Assembly: GCA_963775445.1 (NCBI GenBank)
Contig: CAVZIT010000007.1
Span: 62,001-126,000 of the forward strand
DNA: 64,000 nt
DNA from: Dokdonella_A sp963775445
GTDB taxonomy: Bacteria > Pseudomonadota > Gammaproteobacteria > Xanthomonadales > Rhodanobacteraceae
Direction of reading: 5' to 3'
Shown here: positions 63,451 to 64,000 of the stretch, piece by piece
Position numbering within the stretch: position 1 is the stretch's first letter
Layout of the letters: every line of letters starts with the position of its first letter
Translations under genes and position numbers: made by a program
Notes under the pieces: generated by a model
Seen by the model: the letters and a program-made list of their open reading frames with translations, nothing else
What the model was told of the DNA's origin: nothing
Database searches by the model: none

Positions 63451-63867
63451 CTACTTGACCGTATTTTGCTTTGCCTTCCGCGTGGACTCGTTCAGGGCCG
63501 CTGCAGCGCGGATGAGCGTCTTGAATGCATCCGCGCGGACTGCTTCTCCTTCGCCGATATCGATCGCGCGCCTCGTGTTCCCTTCGAGACTCGAGTTGAA
63601 GAGCTTGGCAGGATCCCTCAACGACGCGCCCCTGGCGAAGGTCAACTTCACCTTCGACTTGTAGGACTCGCCGGTGCAGATGATGCCGTCGTGTGACCAG
63701 ACCGGCGTGCCCCTCCACTTCCACTCCTCCACGACGCGCGGGTCCGCCGTCTTGATGAGCTTGCGCATCCGCTCCAGCGTCTTGCCGCGCCAGTCCCCGA
63801 GTTCGGCAATTCTCTTGTCAATCAGACTCGATGCGGACTGGCCTGTCGTCGTATCCAGTTTTTTCAT
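63451..63867 (-). CDS. DUF1801 (YdhG/YjhX-like) domain protein
   Basis: 138 residues with the DUF1801 pattern: IAELGDWRGKTLERMRKLIKT, EEWKWRGTPVWSHDGIICTGE, KVKLTFARGASL and GNTRRAIDIGEGE. The last part corresponds to the R-x-I/y-x-x-E region of the family. GAGGAGGA lies just before the ATG. Soluble, function unknown. Confidence 0.88.
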   Translation of the reverse strand: MKKLDTTTGQSASSLIDKRIAELGDWRGKTLERMRKLIKTADPRVVEEWKWRGTPVWSHDGIICTGESYKSKVKLTFARGASLRDPAKLFNSSLEGNTRRAIDIGEGEAVRADAFKTLIRAAAALNESTRKAKQNTVK

Positions 63868-63933
63868 GTCTTCCTCCTCGACGGGACCTCATAACAGCTC
63901 CAACAGGGAATCGGCATCACGCGACTTGCGCGG

Positions 63934-64000
63934 CTACCGTTTGATCGAACGGCCTTCTCCGGCCAAGCGCTTGTGCATGTAAAACGACGTGTGCCCCTCG
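63934..64000 (-). CDS. C-terminal end of an unidentified gene (right edge truncated)
   Basis: Only about 21 residues are visible (EGHTSFYMHKRLAGEGRSIKR), ending in TAG at 63934-63936. The frame is open to the edge of the window. The gene would lie directly upstream of the DUF1801 gene, about 66 bases away and on the same strand. It is too short to assign. Confidence 0.35.
   Translation of the reverse strand, partial: EGHTSFYMHKRLAGEGRSIKR

Noticed and set aside
1..64000. CRISPR arrays, insertion sequences, prophage genes, rRNA
   Set aside because: No regularly spaced repeats, transposase, integrase, phage structural genes or rRNA segments were recognised while reading the window.

Overview
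The window looks like a single chromosomal stretch of a GC-rich gammaproteobacterium of the order Xanthomonadales (Lysobacterales), most likely Rhodanobacteraceae-like. Grounds for this are an atp operon followed directly by glmU, a DUF2782 gene beside polA, the string lysM / def-fmt-rsmB-DUF4390-ntrY, a xanthomonadin-type ketoacyl synthase / chain-length-factor pair, and secreted proteins ending in an I-F-x-x-G-F-(D/E) motif. No 16S gene is present, so the placement is an inference from gene content and order.

Layout. 1-8 kb: ATP synthase genes from the end of atpB through atpC, then glmU. Palindromic repeat DNA lies between atpH and atpA and between atpD and atpC. 8-11 kb (minus strand): a coupled KS / chain-length factor / glycosyltransferase set of the aryl-polyene (xanthomonadin) type. 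11-17 kb: flavin reductase, hemF, a secreted two-repeat protein broken by a frameshift, a DUF2782 protein, and polA, which also carries a one-base frameshift. 17-24 kb: a secreted beta-propeller, a collagen-like protein and a small secreted protein, then an ECF sigma factor facing a Ser/Thr kinase-TPR protein. 23.98-24.08 kb: a candidate small RNA with C-rich loops. 24-34.6 kb: aryl-polyene-type acyl ligase, tsaC, topA, dprA, a LysM protein, and divergent def-fmt-rsmB. 34.6-41.3 kb: DUF4390, an NtrY-like sensor kinase, a GT39 glycosyltransferase, an NtrX-like regulator without GAFTGA, and a TPR protein. 41.4-45.2 kb: an LpxL-type acyltransferase, dtd, rpoD and a tRNA with anticodon CAU.

45.3-55.4 kb is the most unusual part. 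A GAF protein is followed by an alpha/beta hydrolase, a free acyl carrier protein and a ketoacyl synthase on the plus strand. These converge on a tightly coupled minus-strand operon that reads outer-membrane factor, ABC permease, ABC ATPase, HlyD-type adaptor, HAD phosphatase, class III aminotransferase. Together they look like a small pathway that makes an amine-bearing acyl product and exports it across both membranes. No named pathway matches it as far as I can tell.

55.6-61.8 kb: a complete molybdenum NAD-dependent formate dehydrogenase operon fdsGBACD. It is followed by a FadL-family outer-membrane channel, a DUF1801 protein, and the last codons of an unidentified gene at the right edge.
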